Positions 1 to 8,385 of a DNA stretch of 64,000 bases are shown piece after piece. The position numbers and the translations under genes were made by a program. The DNA comes from Vondammii sp040505895 (GTDB lineage Bacteria > Pseudomonadota > Gammaproteobacteria > Chromatiales > Chromatiaceae). The notes under the pieces were generated by a model. The model had not been told where the DNA came from, did no database searches, and worked only from the letters and a program-made list of their open reading frames with translations. Each line of letters begins with the position of its first letter. The first letter of the stretch is position 1. The DNA lies in NCBI GenBank assembly GCA_040505895.1, contig JBEVXU010000016.1:397175-461174 (forward strand). The letters run 5' to 3'.

Positions 1-1
1 C

Positions 2-1087
2 CACAAGTATACGTTCGACTACCAAGAGGGTGAGGTCTACTGGTGTACCGCCGACGTCGGCTGGGTCACCGGTCACACCTACATCGTCTATGGGCCGCTG
101 GCCAATGGCGCCACCAGCCTGATGTTTGAGGGCATTCCAAACTATCCTGATGTCTCCCGCTTCTGGCAGGTCATCGACAAGCACAACGTCTCCATCTTCT
201 ACACCGCCCCCACCGCCATCCGAGCACTAATGCGGTCAGGCGAAGAGCCGGTAAAGAAAACATCACGCAAGTCCTTGCGTATCCTCGGCACCGTCGGTGA
301 GCCGATCAATCCTGAGGCTTGGGAGTGGTATCACAAGGTGGTCGGAGATGCTCGCTGTCCGATCGTCGATACCTGGTGGCAAACAGAAACGGGTGGTCAC
401 CTGATTACACCGCTGCCGGGCGCCATCGATATGAAACCCGGCTCCGCCTCAGTACCCTTCTTCGGTGTCGCTCCGGCTATCGTCGACGCCGGTACCGGCG
501 AAGTATTGAGCGGTGAATGCGAAGGCGCCCTAATCATCACCCGCCCCTGGCCGGCGATGATGCGCTCTCTCTACGGCGATCATAAACGTTTCAAAGAGAC
601 CTACTTCTCTCAGTATCCTGGCAACTACTTCACCGGTGACGGTGCACGTCGAGACAAAGATGGTTACTACTGGATTACCGGACGTATCGATGACGTGCTC
701 AACGTCTCCGGGCACCGTCTGGGTACAGCCGAAATCGAATCGGCACTGGTGCTGCATGAGAGTATTGCCGAGGCGGCTGTGGTCGGTTACCCCCATGACA
801 TCAAGGGACAGGGCATCTACGCCTATGTCACCACAATGGCGGGCGTCGAAGCTACCGACGAATTGAAGGCGGAACTGGTTAAACTGGTGCGTAGCGAGAT
901 TGGACCTATCGCCATCGTTGACATTATTCAGTGGGCGCCCGGCCTGCCGAAGACACGTTCAGGAAAAATCATGCGCCGTATTCTGCGTAAGGTTGCCTGT
1001 AACGAAACCGATGCTCTGGGCGACACCTCGACACTGGCAGATCCCAGCGTAGTCGATGATCTGGTTAACAACCGCGCTAATAAATAG
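2..1087 (+). CDS. acs: Acetyl-CoA synthetase, C-terminal part (truncated by window start)
   Basis: The reading frame is open from base 2, so the gene begins upstream of the window; about 361 C-terminal residues are present. Acs activates acetate with ATP and CoA to acetyl-CoA through an acetyl-AMP intermediate in the cytoplasm. Visible hallmarks are the adenylation core TWWQTETGGH, the hinge/A8 region TGRIDDVLNVSGHRLG, and the C-terminal PKTRSGKIMRR motif, whose lysine is the residue acetylated in Acs regulation. The protein ends with a normal-length tail. A strong hairpin with a T-run follows the stop codon. A propionyl-CoA synthetase paralogue is the only realistic alternative; the motif set fits Acs better. 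Confidence 0.95.
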   Translation, partial: HKYTFDYQEGEVYWCTADVGWVTGHTYIVYGPLANGATSLMFEGIPNYPDVSRFWQVIDKHNVSIFYTAPTAIRALMRSGEEPVKKTSRKSLRILGTVGEPINPEAWEWYHKVVGDARCPIVDTWWQTETGGHLITPLPGAIDMKPGSASVPFFGVAPAIVDAGTGEVLSGECEGALIITRPWPAMMRSLYGDHKRFKETYFSQYPGNYFTGDGARRDKDGYYWITGRIDDVLNVSGHRLGTAEIESALVLHESIAEAAVVGYPHDIKGQGIYAYVTTMAGVEATDELKAELVKLVRSEIGPIAIVDIIQWAPGLPKTRSGKIMRRILRKVACNETDALGDTSTLADPSVVDDLVNNRANK

Positions 1088-1113
1088 CCCAACTACTACT
1101 AAAAGGTGACACC

Positions 1114-1143
1114 AAAGCAGGCCCTCTCGGGGCCTGCTTTTTT
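1114..1143 (+). terminator. Rho-independent terminator after acs
   Basis: A GC-rich stem (AAGCAGGCCC / GGGCCTGCTT, loop TCTC region) is followed by a run of seven T on the plus strand. It lies between acs and the convergent fliW, whose stop codon sits in the T-run. The minus strand has only a short T stretch after the stem, so termination of fliW by the same hairpin is possible but weaker. Confidence 0.9.
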
Positions 1144-1594
1144 ATGCTGCCGTGATCTTCACAGTACGCACCGCATCGACCAGTAGTTTGTTCAGACCAA
1201 TACGCTTCTCTGGGTTGATTAGCAACGGCGCTCTCCAGTTAGCGTTCATCGCCTGATCTTCAGCACGGTCAAAATGCCCAGGACCGGTTCCCGGCCTTCC
1301 CTGATAAACCATGAAATAGAGCTGAAGATCATCCGGTGTTTCGGTTTGCAGCACCTCAGTATCGGCATCGCAGAGAGTGAATTCATACTCACAGCCAAAC
1401 AGATGAGGTTCCATGATGGAGAAGCAGACATCTCCATCATCCAGAGATTGCAGCCACTTGAGATCGGGAAACTCTTCCGAATGAAATAGCTTGAACCGAG
1501 TGCAGTTCTCAAATGCCAGCATCCCCTGAGGAAAATTAATAACGGTTTCTGGATCTATCACCTGAACACCAAAAGAGCTGGTCTCTATTTTCAT
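1142..1594 (-). CDS. fliW: FliW-like flagellar assembly factor
   Basis: A 150-residue protein with the FliW signature near the N-terminus (INFPQGMLAFENCTRFKLF) and the conserved C-terminal region APLLINPEKRIGLNKLL. FliW binds the post-transcriptional regulator CsrA and relieves repression of flagellin translation; it also binds flagellin. The ATG at 1594 (MKIETSSFG...) is preferred because family members begin just before this strand; a GTG at 1639 would add 15 residues with a better-spaced AAGGA but no family match. No flagellar genes or csrA lie nearby, so this is an isolated copy. It is convergent with acs. Confidence 0.85.
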   Translation of the reverse strand: MKIETSSFGVQVIDPETVINFPQGMLAFENCTRFKLFHSEEFPDLKWLQSLDDGDVCFSIMEPHLFGCEYEFTLCDADTEVLQTETPDDLQLYFMVYQGRPGTGPGHFDRAEDQAMNANWRAPLLINPEKRIGLNKLLVDAVRTVKITAA

Positions 1595-1759
1595 ACCTGA
1601 TTTCCGCGTAGTTTTTACTATGATAACCTGAGTATACACCGCTCATATTATCCTTGTGAAAGCGGAGTGATGCCCTTGAGGCGCTGAAACAGAGAGAACC
1701 TCTCACTTGTCCGGCGTAATAATATTTGGTGGCACTCCCCAACAATCCTGAAACCCGAA

Positions 1760-1825
1760 GTAGGAGCGAACTTGTTCGCGATGAACAGGCCCCGGTGCCT
1801 GATCGCAAATGAATTCGCTCCTACA
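1760..1825. repeat. REP-type palindromic element (imperfect inverted pair)
   Basis: GTAGGAGCGAACTTGTTCGCG at the left and the inverted CGAATTCGCTCCTAC at the right, separated by about 25 bases. The GTAGGAGCG...CGCTCCTAC termini are typical of gammaproteobacterial REP elements, and a second, differently loaded copy lies at 4955-5037. The surrounding 1640-2116 stretch holds no convincing gene: two short overlapping frames on opposite strands have no domain resemblance or ribosome site. Confidence 0.8.
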
Positions 1826-2116
1826 GGGGCCGTTTTCCATTTTTGAGACCGGTTTCATGATTATTGCGTATAGTGATATTTTACTAGCTCAAGTTTCGGA
1901 GTTCGAATCTCTCGATAGCGGGGTCCGTGTTCGGATTAGTATTTTGCCCACACACAGCTGGGCTATCCGCAAGAATTTGCGGTAATATAAGCGCTAATAG
2001 CTCTGACAAGCCATCTGACAACTCTAAATCATACTCATTCAATGCCGGGCATAAATCATCCACCCGTCGCATTCTCCTTCAAACGCTAAATTTCAATCTA
2101 CCAGAGGTCATTAAAA

Positions 2117-2941
2117 TTGAGTCAACTTAAAGTCGGCGTTTTTGTTGATGCCGAAAATATAAAATTCAACGGCGGTTACCAGTTACGTTACGATATTCTG
2201 CGACGCTTCGCTGCCCGTAGCGGCACCCTGTTGCGCCTCAACACCTACCTCGCCTTCGACCAGGAGCGCGCCAAGGAAGACAACGAATACGCAAAGAAAT
2301 CATACACCTACCAACAGATGGTACGGGATTTTGGCTGGAAGATTATTGTCAAGCCAGTGCGCCGCTTTACCGATGACGAAGGCAATGTCACAACCAAGGC
2401 CAATGCAGACCTCGACCTGGCGGTAGACGCTATGCTGCAGGCGGAAAACCTCGACCAGATACTGCTGGTTACCGGTGACGGCGACTTTCTCCAAGTAGTG
2501 ACAGCACTGCAGAACCGGGGCTGCCGAGTGGAGGTACTCGCGTTCAAAAATGTCTCCAATCTACTGCAGCGCCAGGTGGATGACTTCTATCGCGGCTACC
2601 TTATCCCTGATCTACTGCCGTTCTCCTATGAGCCGCGCAATGAGTGGGGAGTACCGGGTTCCTGTGTTCGTGGCGTCTGCACCCGTTGGTTCCCGGACAA
2701 AGGCTACGGATTTTTGCGCTTCATACGGGAGGTAAACCCCAACCTTTGGGTGACCGATCCACGCGATCCCGACTCACCCTACGAGAGCGTATTCTGCCAC
2801 GCCAATGAACTGGCCGACTGCGTCTCCGTGGAGGATCTGATGAACCGCGAAACAGTCGTTGAGTTCTATCTGGAAAAGAGCGATGTCGGTGACGGACTGG
2901 TGGCGAAGAATGTACGCATGACCTATAAGCCGAGTTATTGA
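2117..2941 (+). CDS. NYN-domain (LabA/DUF88-like) protein fused to a cold-shock-like domain
   Basis: A 274-residue protein. Residues 5-160 form an NYN (PIN-like) ribonuclease domain: VFVDAENI at the start, DLDLAVDAML in the middle and LLVTGDGDF, which together place the acidic metal-binding residues. Residues about 185-270 resemble a cold-shock/OB domain (GVCTRWFPDKGYGFLRF ... VFCHANEL ... VEFYLE), a nucleic-acid-binding fold. The combination suggests an RNA-binding endoribonuclease, possibly in RNA quality control; that function is inferred. The start is a TTG at 2117 with AGAGG at 2103-2107; no ATG fits the domain start. The gene is monocistronic and followed by a perfect 15-bp hairpin. Confidence 0.85.
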   Translation: MSQLKVGVFVDAENIKFNGGYQLRYDILRRFAARSGTLLRLNTYLAFDQERAKEDNEYAKKSYTYQQMVRDFGWKIIVKPVRRFTDDEGNVTTKANADLDLAVDAMLQAENLDQILLVTGDGDFLQVVTALQNRGCRVEVLAFKNVSNLLQRQVDDFYRGYLIPDLLPFSYEPRNEWGVPGSCVRGVCTRWFPDKGYGFLRFIREVNPNLWVTDPRDPDSPYESVFCHANELADCVSVEDLMNRETVVEFYLEKSDVGDGLVAKNVRMTYKPSY

Positions 2942-2972
2942 TTCAAAAGCCGACCTCCTACAACAAAATAGC

Positions 2973-3018
2973 AGTAATGCAGGTTGGAACAGCACAGAGC
3001 AGCCCAACCTGCATTACT
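2973..3018. terminator. Hairpin after the NYN gene (probable terminator)
   Basis: Perfect 15-bp stem AGTAATGCAGGTTGG / CCAACCTGCATTACT with a 16-base loop, 31 bases after the stop. No long T-run follows, so it may act as an RNA-stabilising or bidirectional structure rather than a strict intrinsic terminator. Confidence 0.6.
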
Positions 3019-3034
3019 TCATGAGTCGATTTAT

Positions 3035-3191
3035 GGGCTCGCGAAATAATAAGACCTGATTTTGGAGCGTCGAGGCGCCCGCCTGACAAAGCGTGAAAAC
3101 GCAGGAATATCAATATCTTTCAAGTTTTCACAACGCAGTCAGGCGGGATGGATCGACGTTCCAAAACAGGGAGTTATTGTTTCGTGAGCCC
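3035..3191. repeat. 157-bp near-complete inverted repeat (MITE-like or giant hairpin)
   Basis: The two arms (about 75 bp each) match almost throughout when one is reverse-complemented: GGGCTCGCGAAATAATAA against GGGCTCACGAAACAATAA at the ends, then TTTTGGAGCGTCGA against TTTTGGAACGTCGA, CCCGCCTGAC against CCCGCCTGAC, and GTGAAAAC at the centre. No ORF lies inside. It sits between the NYN-gene hairpin and ppx, ending 30 bases before the ppx start, so it would form a large hairpin in any read-through transcript. Classification as a transposable element is inferred; no target duplication was clear. Confidence 0.75.
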
Positions 3192-3221
3192 TAAGAGCTT
3201 CTAAAGCAGTACAATTCACCG

Positions 3222-4742
3222 ATGATAATTCCCACACAGCAAACCACTCCCCTCCCTGAAACTATCGCCGCTATCGACCTTGGGTCGAACAGTTTTCACA
3301 TGATCGTTGCACGGGTTTCCAGTAGCGATTTCCAGGTAATGGATAAACTGCGCGAGATGGTGCGCCTTGGCGCCGGACTCGATAAAGAGAAAAACCTCTC
3401 AGCCGAAGCTGAGGAGCGTGCCCTGGGGTGTTTAGAGCGCTTCGGCCAACGCCTCAGGACCCTGCCACAGGGAAGTGTCCGTGCGGTCGGCACCAACACC
3501 CTGCGCCAGGTACGAAACTCCGGCAGGTTTCTTCAAGCAGCGGAGGCGGCACTTGGCCACCCGATAAAGATCATTTCCGGTCGCGAAGAGGCTCGACTGG
3601 TCTACCTGGGTGTAGCTCATGGCCTGGCCGCCGGAGATGAACGCCGTTTGGTAGTGGATATCGGTGGCGGAAGCACCGAGTTGATCATCGGTGATGACTT
3701 CGTACCCAGGCAGATGGAGAGTATGCATATGGGTTGCGTCAACATGAGCAGGCGTCACTTTGCCGAAGGTGAAATCACAGCCGACGCCATGCATCGAGCC
3801 GAACTCACCGGTGCACTTGAGATGCTTCCGGTAAAACATAAGTATCGCAGCAGTGGATGGCAGTTGGCGGTGGGCAGCTCCGGTACCATTAGGGCCATCG
3901 GCAAGGTGATCCACGCCGCCGGCTGGGCGGAGGAGCGTGATGGCATCACCTATTCCGGCCTCAAAAAACTGCGCAAAGCCCTCATCAAAGCGGGGCATAT
4001 CGACCAAGTCCACCTGGAAGGCCTAAGCCCGGAGCGCCGACCGGTATTTGTCGGCGGTGTTGCGGTGCTGTGCTCCGTCTTCGAGGCGCTCATGATTGAG
4101 CAGATGCAGATCTCCGATATGGCACTCAGAGAAGGCCTGCTCTATGAGATGCTGGGGCGCATTCACCACGAGGATGTCAGAGAGATCAGCGTCCGTGCTC
4201 TGTGCCGCCGTTACGAGGTGGATGAAGAGCAGGCCAAACGGGTGGAGAAGAGCGCCCGTGCACTACTTGCACAGGTTGCCGGGCCGTGGCAACTGCGAAA
4301 GGATGAGTATGCCGAAATGCTCGGCTGGGCGGCACGCCTTCATGAAACCGGCCTTACGGTCGCCCATGCCCACTATCATAAACATGGCGCCTATCTTATA
4401 GCCAACTCCGATATGGCGGGCTTTAGCCATCAGGAACAGACCGTGCTGAGTGCCCTGATCCGGGGACACCGCCGCAAGTTCCCACTGGATATTTTTCAGG
4501 CACTTCCTGAGGATATTGTCCTCTGCGCCATGCAGCTCTGCCTACTGCTGCGACTCTCCGTACTGCTACACCGATCCCGCACAACTACCCTTCGCGCCAG
4601 TGTATTAATCCAGGTTCAGGAGAACAGTATCAACCTTGAATTCCCTCAGGGGTGGCTGAAATCGCACCCCCTACCAAAGATGGAACTGAAGCAGGAGGCG
4701 AAACGGCTGAAGAGTGCCGGCTTCGATTTCAAGTTCAGCTGA
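3222..4742 (+). CDS. ppx: Exopolyphosphatase / guanosine pentaphosphatase family (Ppx/GppA)
   Basis: A 506-residue ASKHA-fold phosphatase. The N-terminal phosphate-1 motif IAAIDLGSNSFHMIVARV, the GTNTLRQVRN segment and the phosphate-2 loop VVDIGGGSTELIIG are intact. The C-terminal helical HD-like region (about 310-500), with LHETGLTVAHAHYHKHGAYLI, matches the long Ppx/GppA form. The enzyme removes terminal phosphate from polyphosphate and, in some members, from pppGpp; the two activities cannot be separated from sequence. The ATG at 3222 puts the DLGSNS motif at the usual distance. The upstream ribosome site is weak. A 160-bp MITE begins five bases after the stop. Confidence 0.93.
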   Translation: MIIPTQQTTPLPETIAAIDLGSNSFHMIVARVSSSDFQVMDKLREMVRLGAGLDKEKNLSAEAEERALGCLERFGQRLRTLPQGSVRAVGTNTLRQVRNSGRFLQAAEAALGHPIKIISGREEARLVYLGVAHGLAAGDERRLVVDIGGGSTELIIGDDFVPRQMESMHMGCVNMSRRHFAEGEITADAMHRAELTGALEMLPVKHKYRSSGWQLAVGSSGTIRAIGKVIHAAGWAEERDGITYSGLKKLRKALIKAGHIDQVHLEGLSPERRPVFVGGVAVLCSVFEALMIEQMQISDMALREGLLYEMLGRIHHEDVREISVRALCRRYEVDEEQAKRVEKSARALLAQVAGPWQLRKDEYAEMLGWAARLHETGLTVAHAHYHKHGAYLIANSDMAGFSHQEQTVLSALIRGHRRKFPLDIFQALPEDIVLCAMQLCLLLRLSVLLHRSRTTTLRASVLIQVQENSINLEFPQGWLKSHPLPKMELKQEAKRLKSAGFDFKFS

Positions 4743-4747
4743 CGCTA

Positions 4748-4907
4748 GGGAGCCTCTGATTAAGTCTGGTTAGATTTAGGCTGAGATAAAATTGTTCCAA
4801 TTTGTTTCGAAGTGAGCGGTAATAGCCATTCTATTGCTGCGATCTTCGGGACGAATTGGGGCGATTTTAGCCAGCGTAAAGCAATCATGACTTGATCAGA
4901 GTCTCCC
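4748..4907. mobile_element. 160-bp MITE, family 1 (full copy)
   Basis: Terminal inverted repeats GGGAGCCTCTGATTAAGTC and (reverse complement of the right end) GGGAGACTCTGATCAAGTC match at 17 of 19 positions. The element is flanked by TA on both sides (cTA | GGG ... CCC | TAa), suggesting a TA target duplication. No coding capacity. Related ends occur at 16063, 42416 and 45309 in this window, so this is a dispersed family; the autonomous transposase is not in the window. Confidence 0.85.
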
Positions 4908-4954
4908 TAACAGCCTGGATTGGAAATAAATACCCATATTGAAACATTCCCACC

Positions 4955-5037
4955 TGTAGAAGGAGCACTTTCCCGAAGCGCGATGATCACTCATACCAAG
5001 CAGGCCCTTTCATCGCGGTTCGAGAAACCGCTCCTAC
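4955..5037. repeat. REP-type inverted pair
   Basis: The right arm CATCGCGGTTCGAGAAACC followed by GCTCCTAC is a classical REP unit; the left arm GTAGAAGGAGCACTTTCCCG followed by AAGCGCGATGA is a diverged inverted copy. It lies between the MITE and the thioredoxin gene. The rest of 4743-5155 contains no gene. Confidence 0.8.
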
Positions 5038-5155
5038 AATGTGTCTTTCTCCGTAGATAGCACGGCCGGTTATAGAGGAAAACCACAGTAGTCCTCATAC
5101 TCGGCCATCACCTATGATGTACCTGATTAGGTAATAGACATAAAAGGAGAACTGC

Positions 5156-6190
5156 ATGCCGTCAAGCCAATTACTATCTCGGGTTATTCTAGCCTTGAGC
5201 CTGTTAATTTCCTGGCAAGCCCACAGCGCTGCTGAAACCACGCCTCGGGGGAAAGTGACCGGCGGCATCGAATCGGAACACCCCGACTGGTTCAAGGAGA
5301 GCTTTCTCGAACTCGCAGATGATGTAGAGGAGGCAGCAGATGAAGGCAAACATGTCATTCTCTTTATGCACCTCAATGGCTGCCCCTATTGCTACAAGAT
5401 GCTTGAAGAGAACTTCAAGCACGCCCCTCACACCGAGTTTATAAAAGAGCACTTTGATGTCATTCAGATCAACATCAAAGGTGACCGGGAAGTGGCTGTC
5501 GATGCCGACACCACGGTAACCGAGAAGGAGCTCGCCGGGATGCTCAAAGTGCAATACACACCGACCATTCTCTTTCTCAATACCGAAAACAAAACCGTAC
5601 TTCGAACCAATGGCTATCGTTCAGTACCGGCATTCAAGCACGTCCTCGATTTTGTTCAGCAGAAGGCCTACCAGCACACCACCCTGGCAAAATTCATCGA
5701 AGAGCAGAAACCGGCAAAGGTCTACAGCTTTCGTGATCACCCGCAGCTGAAAAAAGTTACCAACCTGCAGCAGGCGGCGGCCAACCCTCTGGCGCTCCTG
5801 TTCGAAGACCAAGCGTGTGATACTTGTGACGCACTTCACGATGGCGTATTAAAAGATCCCGAGACCCGGGCGATACTTGAGAACCTCACCTTTGTCAGAC
5901 TCGACGGCGACTCAAACGAGCCCATTATCGATGTTGACGGCAACAAGACCACACCTAAGGAGTACGCACGAAAACTGGGGCTCACCTATCGTCCGGGAAT
6001 AGTGCTGTTCGACCGCAATAAAGAGGTGATACGCATGGACGGTATGCTCTACACCTACCACTTCCAGGGTGTATTGCGCTATGTCGGTGAACGTGGATAT
6101 GTGAAATTCCCTGGTGAGCTCTCCAAGTACATGAAGACGCTGACAGAGAAGGTGCTGGCCGGCGGTAAGGATATCGATATCACCAAGTGA
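5156..6190 (+). CDS. Periplasmic double thioredoxin-like protein (SoxW/DsbC-like folds)
   Basis: A 344-residue protein with a Sec signal peptide (hydrophobic segment at residues 9-22, cut near AHSAAE). It contains two thioredoxin-like domains. The first (about 45-170) carries the redox motif NGCPYCYKM and the cis-proline region YTPTILFLN. The second (about 200-320) has DQACDTCDAL and YRPGIVLFD. It probably reduces or shuttles thiols/disulfides in the periplasm, for example maintaining Sox or cytochrome proteins, but the substrate cannot be read from the sequence. The start is supported by AAAGGAG upstream of the ATG. It stands alone, convergent with ald. Confidence 0.85.
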   Translation: MPSSQLLSRVILALSLLISWQAHSAAETTPRGKVTGGIESEHPDWFKESFLELADDVEEAADEGKHVILFMHLNGCPYCYKMLEENFKHAPHTEFIKEHFDVIQINIKGDREVAVDADTTVTEKELAGMLKVQYTPTILFLNTENKTVLRTNGYRSVPAFKHVLDFVQQKAYQHTTLAKFIEEQKPAKVYSFRDHPQLKKVTNLQQAAANPLALLFEDQACDTCDALHDGVLKDPETRAILENLTFVRLDGDSNEPIIDVDGNKTTPKEYARKLGLTYRPGIVLFDRNKEVIRMDGMLYTYHFQGVLRYVGERGYVKFPGELSKYMKTLTEKVLAGGKDIDITK

Positions 6191-6206
6191 CACCACCGGG
6201 GAGTAC

Positions 6207-7328
6207 CTACCCTCCTGCCAGCGCCTCCTTGGCCGGCTGATACTCATAGTCGAGTGCCTGAGCCACCGCCACGTGGGTCACCCGGCCACGGTGCACATTG
6301 AGGCCGTTAAGCAAGCAGGGGTCGTCCAGCAGCGCCTTACTACAGCCCTTATTCGCTAAAGCAAGGGTAAACGGCAGTGTGGCATTGTTAAGCGCATAGG
6401 TGGAAGTGTGAGCCACTGCTCCAGGCATATTGGCAACAGAGTAGTGAACAATGTCGTCAATAATATAGGTCGGTTCGCTATGGGTGGTGGGGTGGGATGA
6501 CTCGAAACAGCCTCCCTGATCGATAGAGACATCCACCAGCACCGAGCCCGGCTTCATCTCTTTAAGCATCTGACGAGTGACCAGCTTGGGCGCCGCCGCT
6601 CCCGGAACCAATACCGCCCCAATCACCAGATCGGCACTGAGCACATACTGCTCCAGTGTCTCTTTGGTTGAGTAGATGGTATTGAGCATACCGCCAAACT
6701 GCTGATCCAGCTCCGCCAGGCGATCCAGAGAACGGTCAAGCACGGTGACATCCGCCTCCAGCCCCATCGCCATACGTATAGCGTTGGAACCGACCACTCC
6801 GCCCCCCAACACCACCACCTTGGCCGGTGCCACACCGGGAACGCCACCCAACAACCGCCCGGCCCCACCGTGGGATTTCTCCAGACACATGGCACCCGCC
6901 TGGATAGACATACGTCCCGCCACCTCCGACATCGGGGTCAACAGCGGCAGTCTGCCGTGGTGGTCAGTCACCGTCTCATAGGCGACGGCCGTGACACCGG
7001 AGGCGAGCAGCAGCGCTGTCTGTTGTGGATCCGGCGCCAGATGGAGGTAGGTAAAGAGCAGCTGCCCTTCGTGCAGCATCCGACACTCTCCGGGCTGGGG
7101 CTCCTTGACCTTGACGATCATATCGGCCCGCTCGAACACCTCGGCTGCGCTGTCGACGATCCCGGCACCGGCGGCACGATAGTGTTCATCAAACAAACCG
7201 ACACCTGCGCCCGCATTGTGCTCAACCACCACCCGATGACCACTCCCCACCAACTCACGCACACTGGCGGGAATCAGACCAACCCGGTACTCACTGTTCT
7301 TTATCTCTTTTGGTACAGCAATCAGCAT
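6207..7328 (-). CDS. ald: Alanine dehydrogenase
   Basis: A 373-residue NAD-dependent alanine dehydrogenase that interconverts L-alanine and pyruvate plus ammonia. The canonical N-terminus MLIAVPKEIKNSEYRVGLIP fixes the start at 7328, where GGAG lies eight bases upstream; an 81-base extension to 7409 has no family match. Other hallmarks are VKVKEPQPGE with the catalytic lysine, LTYLHLA, the nucleotide-binding GGGVVGSNAIRMAMGLEADV and MPGAVAHTSTYALNNATLPF. The length is normal. It is convergent with the thioredoxin gene and divergent from the ABC transporter. Confidence 0.96.
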   Translation of the reverse strand: MLIAVPKEIKNSEYRVGLIPASVRELVGSGHRVVVEHNAGAGVGLFDEHYRAAGAGIVDSAAEVFERADMIVKVKEPQPGECRMLHEGQLLFTYLHLAPDPQQTALLLASGVTAVAYETVTDHHGRLPLLTPMSEVAGRMSIQAGAMCLEKSHGGAGRLLGGVPGVAPAKVVVLGGGVVGSNAIRMAMGLEADVTVLDRSLDRLAELDQQFGGMLNTIYSTKETLEQYVLSADLVIGAVLVPGAAAPKLVTRQMLKEMKPGSVLVDVSIDQGGCFESSHPTTHSEPTYIIDDIVHYSVANMPGAVAHTSTYALNNATLPFTLALANKGCSKALLDDPCLLNGLNVHRGRVTHVAVAQALDYEYQPAKEALAGG

Positions 7329-7481
7329 CGGTTTATCTCCGTCAGCAGTAGAGTGGACAGTCTGTTCGGCTCTGCAGAAAAGTCCTGTGGGATGTGTAAG
7401 AGTGGTCAACTGCGGAATCCAGGATTAATCTAATCAGCACGCCTATAAGGTACAATAGTAGATATTCCACCTCTCCGGTAA

Positions 7482-8381
7482 ATGAGACCCCCTGTGACCA
7501 CGATTCTGCAAGTCAATGAGCTGATCAAGCACTACAGCGAAGTGAAGGCGGTTGACGGTATCAGTCTCTCTATTGAACGCGGCAGCTGTTTCGGCCTGCT
7601 CGGCCCCAACGGAGCCGGTAAAACGACCACAGTGGAGATGCTGGAGGGGATCACCGCGATAACCGCCGGTGAAATCCTCTATCAGGGCGGCCCCATTGGC
7701 CCCAGCTTCAGGGAAGAGGCGGGAATCATGTTTCAGGAGACCTCTCTTCAGGACTACATCAGGGTCGAGGAGGCACTGGCACTTTTCCAACGCTTCTATC
7801 CCCGCACCCGGCCACTGGAGGAGCTGATCAAGAGCTGTGCCCTGGAGGAGTTTCTCACACAGGATGTTCGCCACCTCTCCGGCGGCCAGCGCCAGCGGCT
7901 GTTGCTGGCCATCGCCTTGATCAACGACCCCGAAATCATCTTCCTGGACGAGCCCACCACAGGTCTCGACCCCCAGGCAAGGCGCAACTTCTGGGAGCTG
8001 ATCCACAGCATCAAAAAAGAGAACAAGACGGTTATCCTCACCACCCACTACATGGAGGAGGCCTACGAGCTGTGTGATGAGATAGCGATTATGGATCACG
8101 GTAAAATCATTGCTCAAGGAACCCCTCAGGCGCTGCTGAAGAAACACTTCGACAATGCGGTGATCTCCCTCCCCGCCTCCGAGGTACCGGAAACTCTCGA
8201 CCAGGATGAGGCGCTCACACTGCACCGAAGCAATGGCCAGGTGGAGATTCTCAGCAACGACATCAATACCAGCATCCGCCATCTGATGGATCGTGGCGTC
8301 TCCCTAACCCATCTGCAAGTCCGTTCACGCACGCTGGAAGATCTCTTCCTGGAGCTGACCGGCCGTGAATTGAGAGGCTGA
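7482..8381 (+). CDS. ABC-2 type transporter ATP-binding protein
   Basis: A 299-residue ATPase with Walker A GPNGAGKTTT, the signature LSGGQRQR, Walker B IIFLDEPTTGLD and the H-loop TTHYME. A 75-residue C-terminal extension after the ATPase core is typical of DrrA/YadG-like exporters. It pairs with the membrane subunit four bases downstream to make an exporter of lipid, drug or polysaccharide type; the substrate is unknown. Either the ATG at 7482 or a GTG at 7494 could start translation; neither has a strong ribosome site. Confidence 0.93.
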   Translation: MRPPVTTILQVNELIKHYSEVKAVDGISLSIERGSCFGLLGPNGAGKTTTVEMLEGITAITAGEILYQGGPIGPSFREEAGIMFQETSLQDYIRVEEALALFQRFYPRTRPLEELIKSCALEEFLTQDVRHLSGGQRQRLLLAIALINDPEIIFLDEPTTGLDPQARRNFWELIHSIKKENKTVILTTHYMEEAYELCDEIAIMDHGKIIAQGTPQALLKKHFDNAVISLPASEVPETLDQDEALTLHRSNGQVEILSNDINTSIRHLMDRGVSLTHLQVRSRTLEDLFLELTGRELRG

Positions 8382-8385
8382 CAGG

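Noticed and set aside
1884..2130. Short overlapping frames on both strands before the NYN gene
   Set aside because: No ribosome site, no recognisable composition or domain; they overlap each other and end inside the NYN start region.
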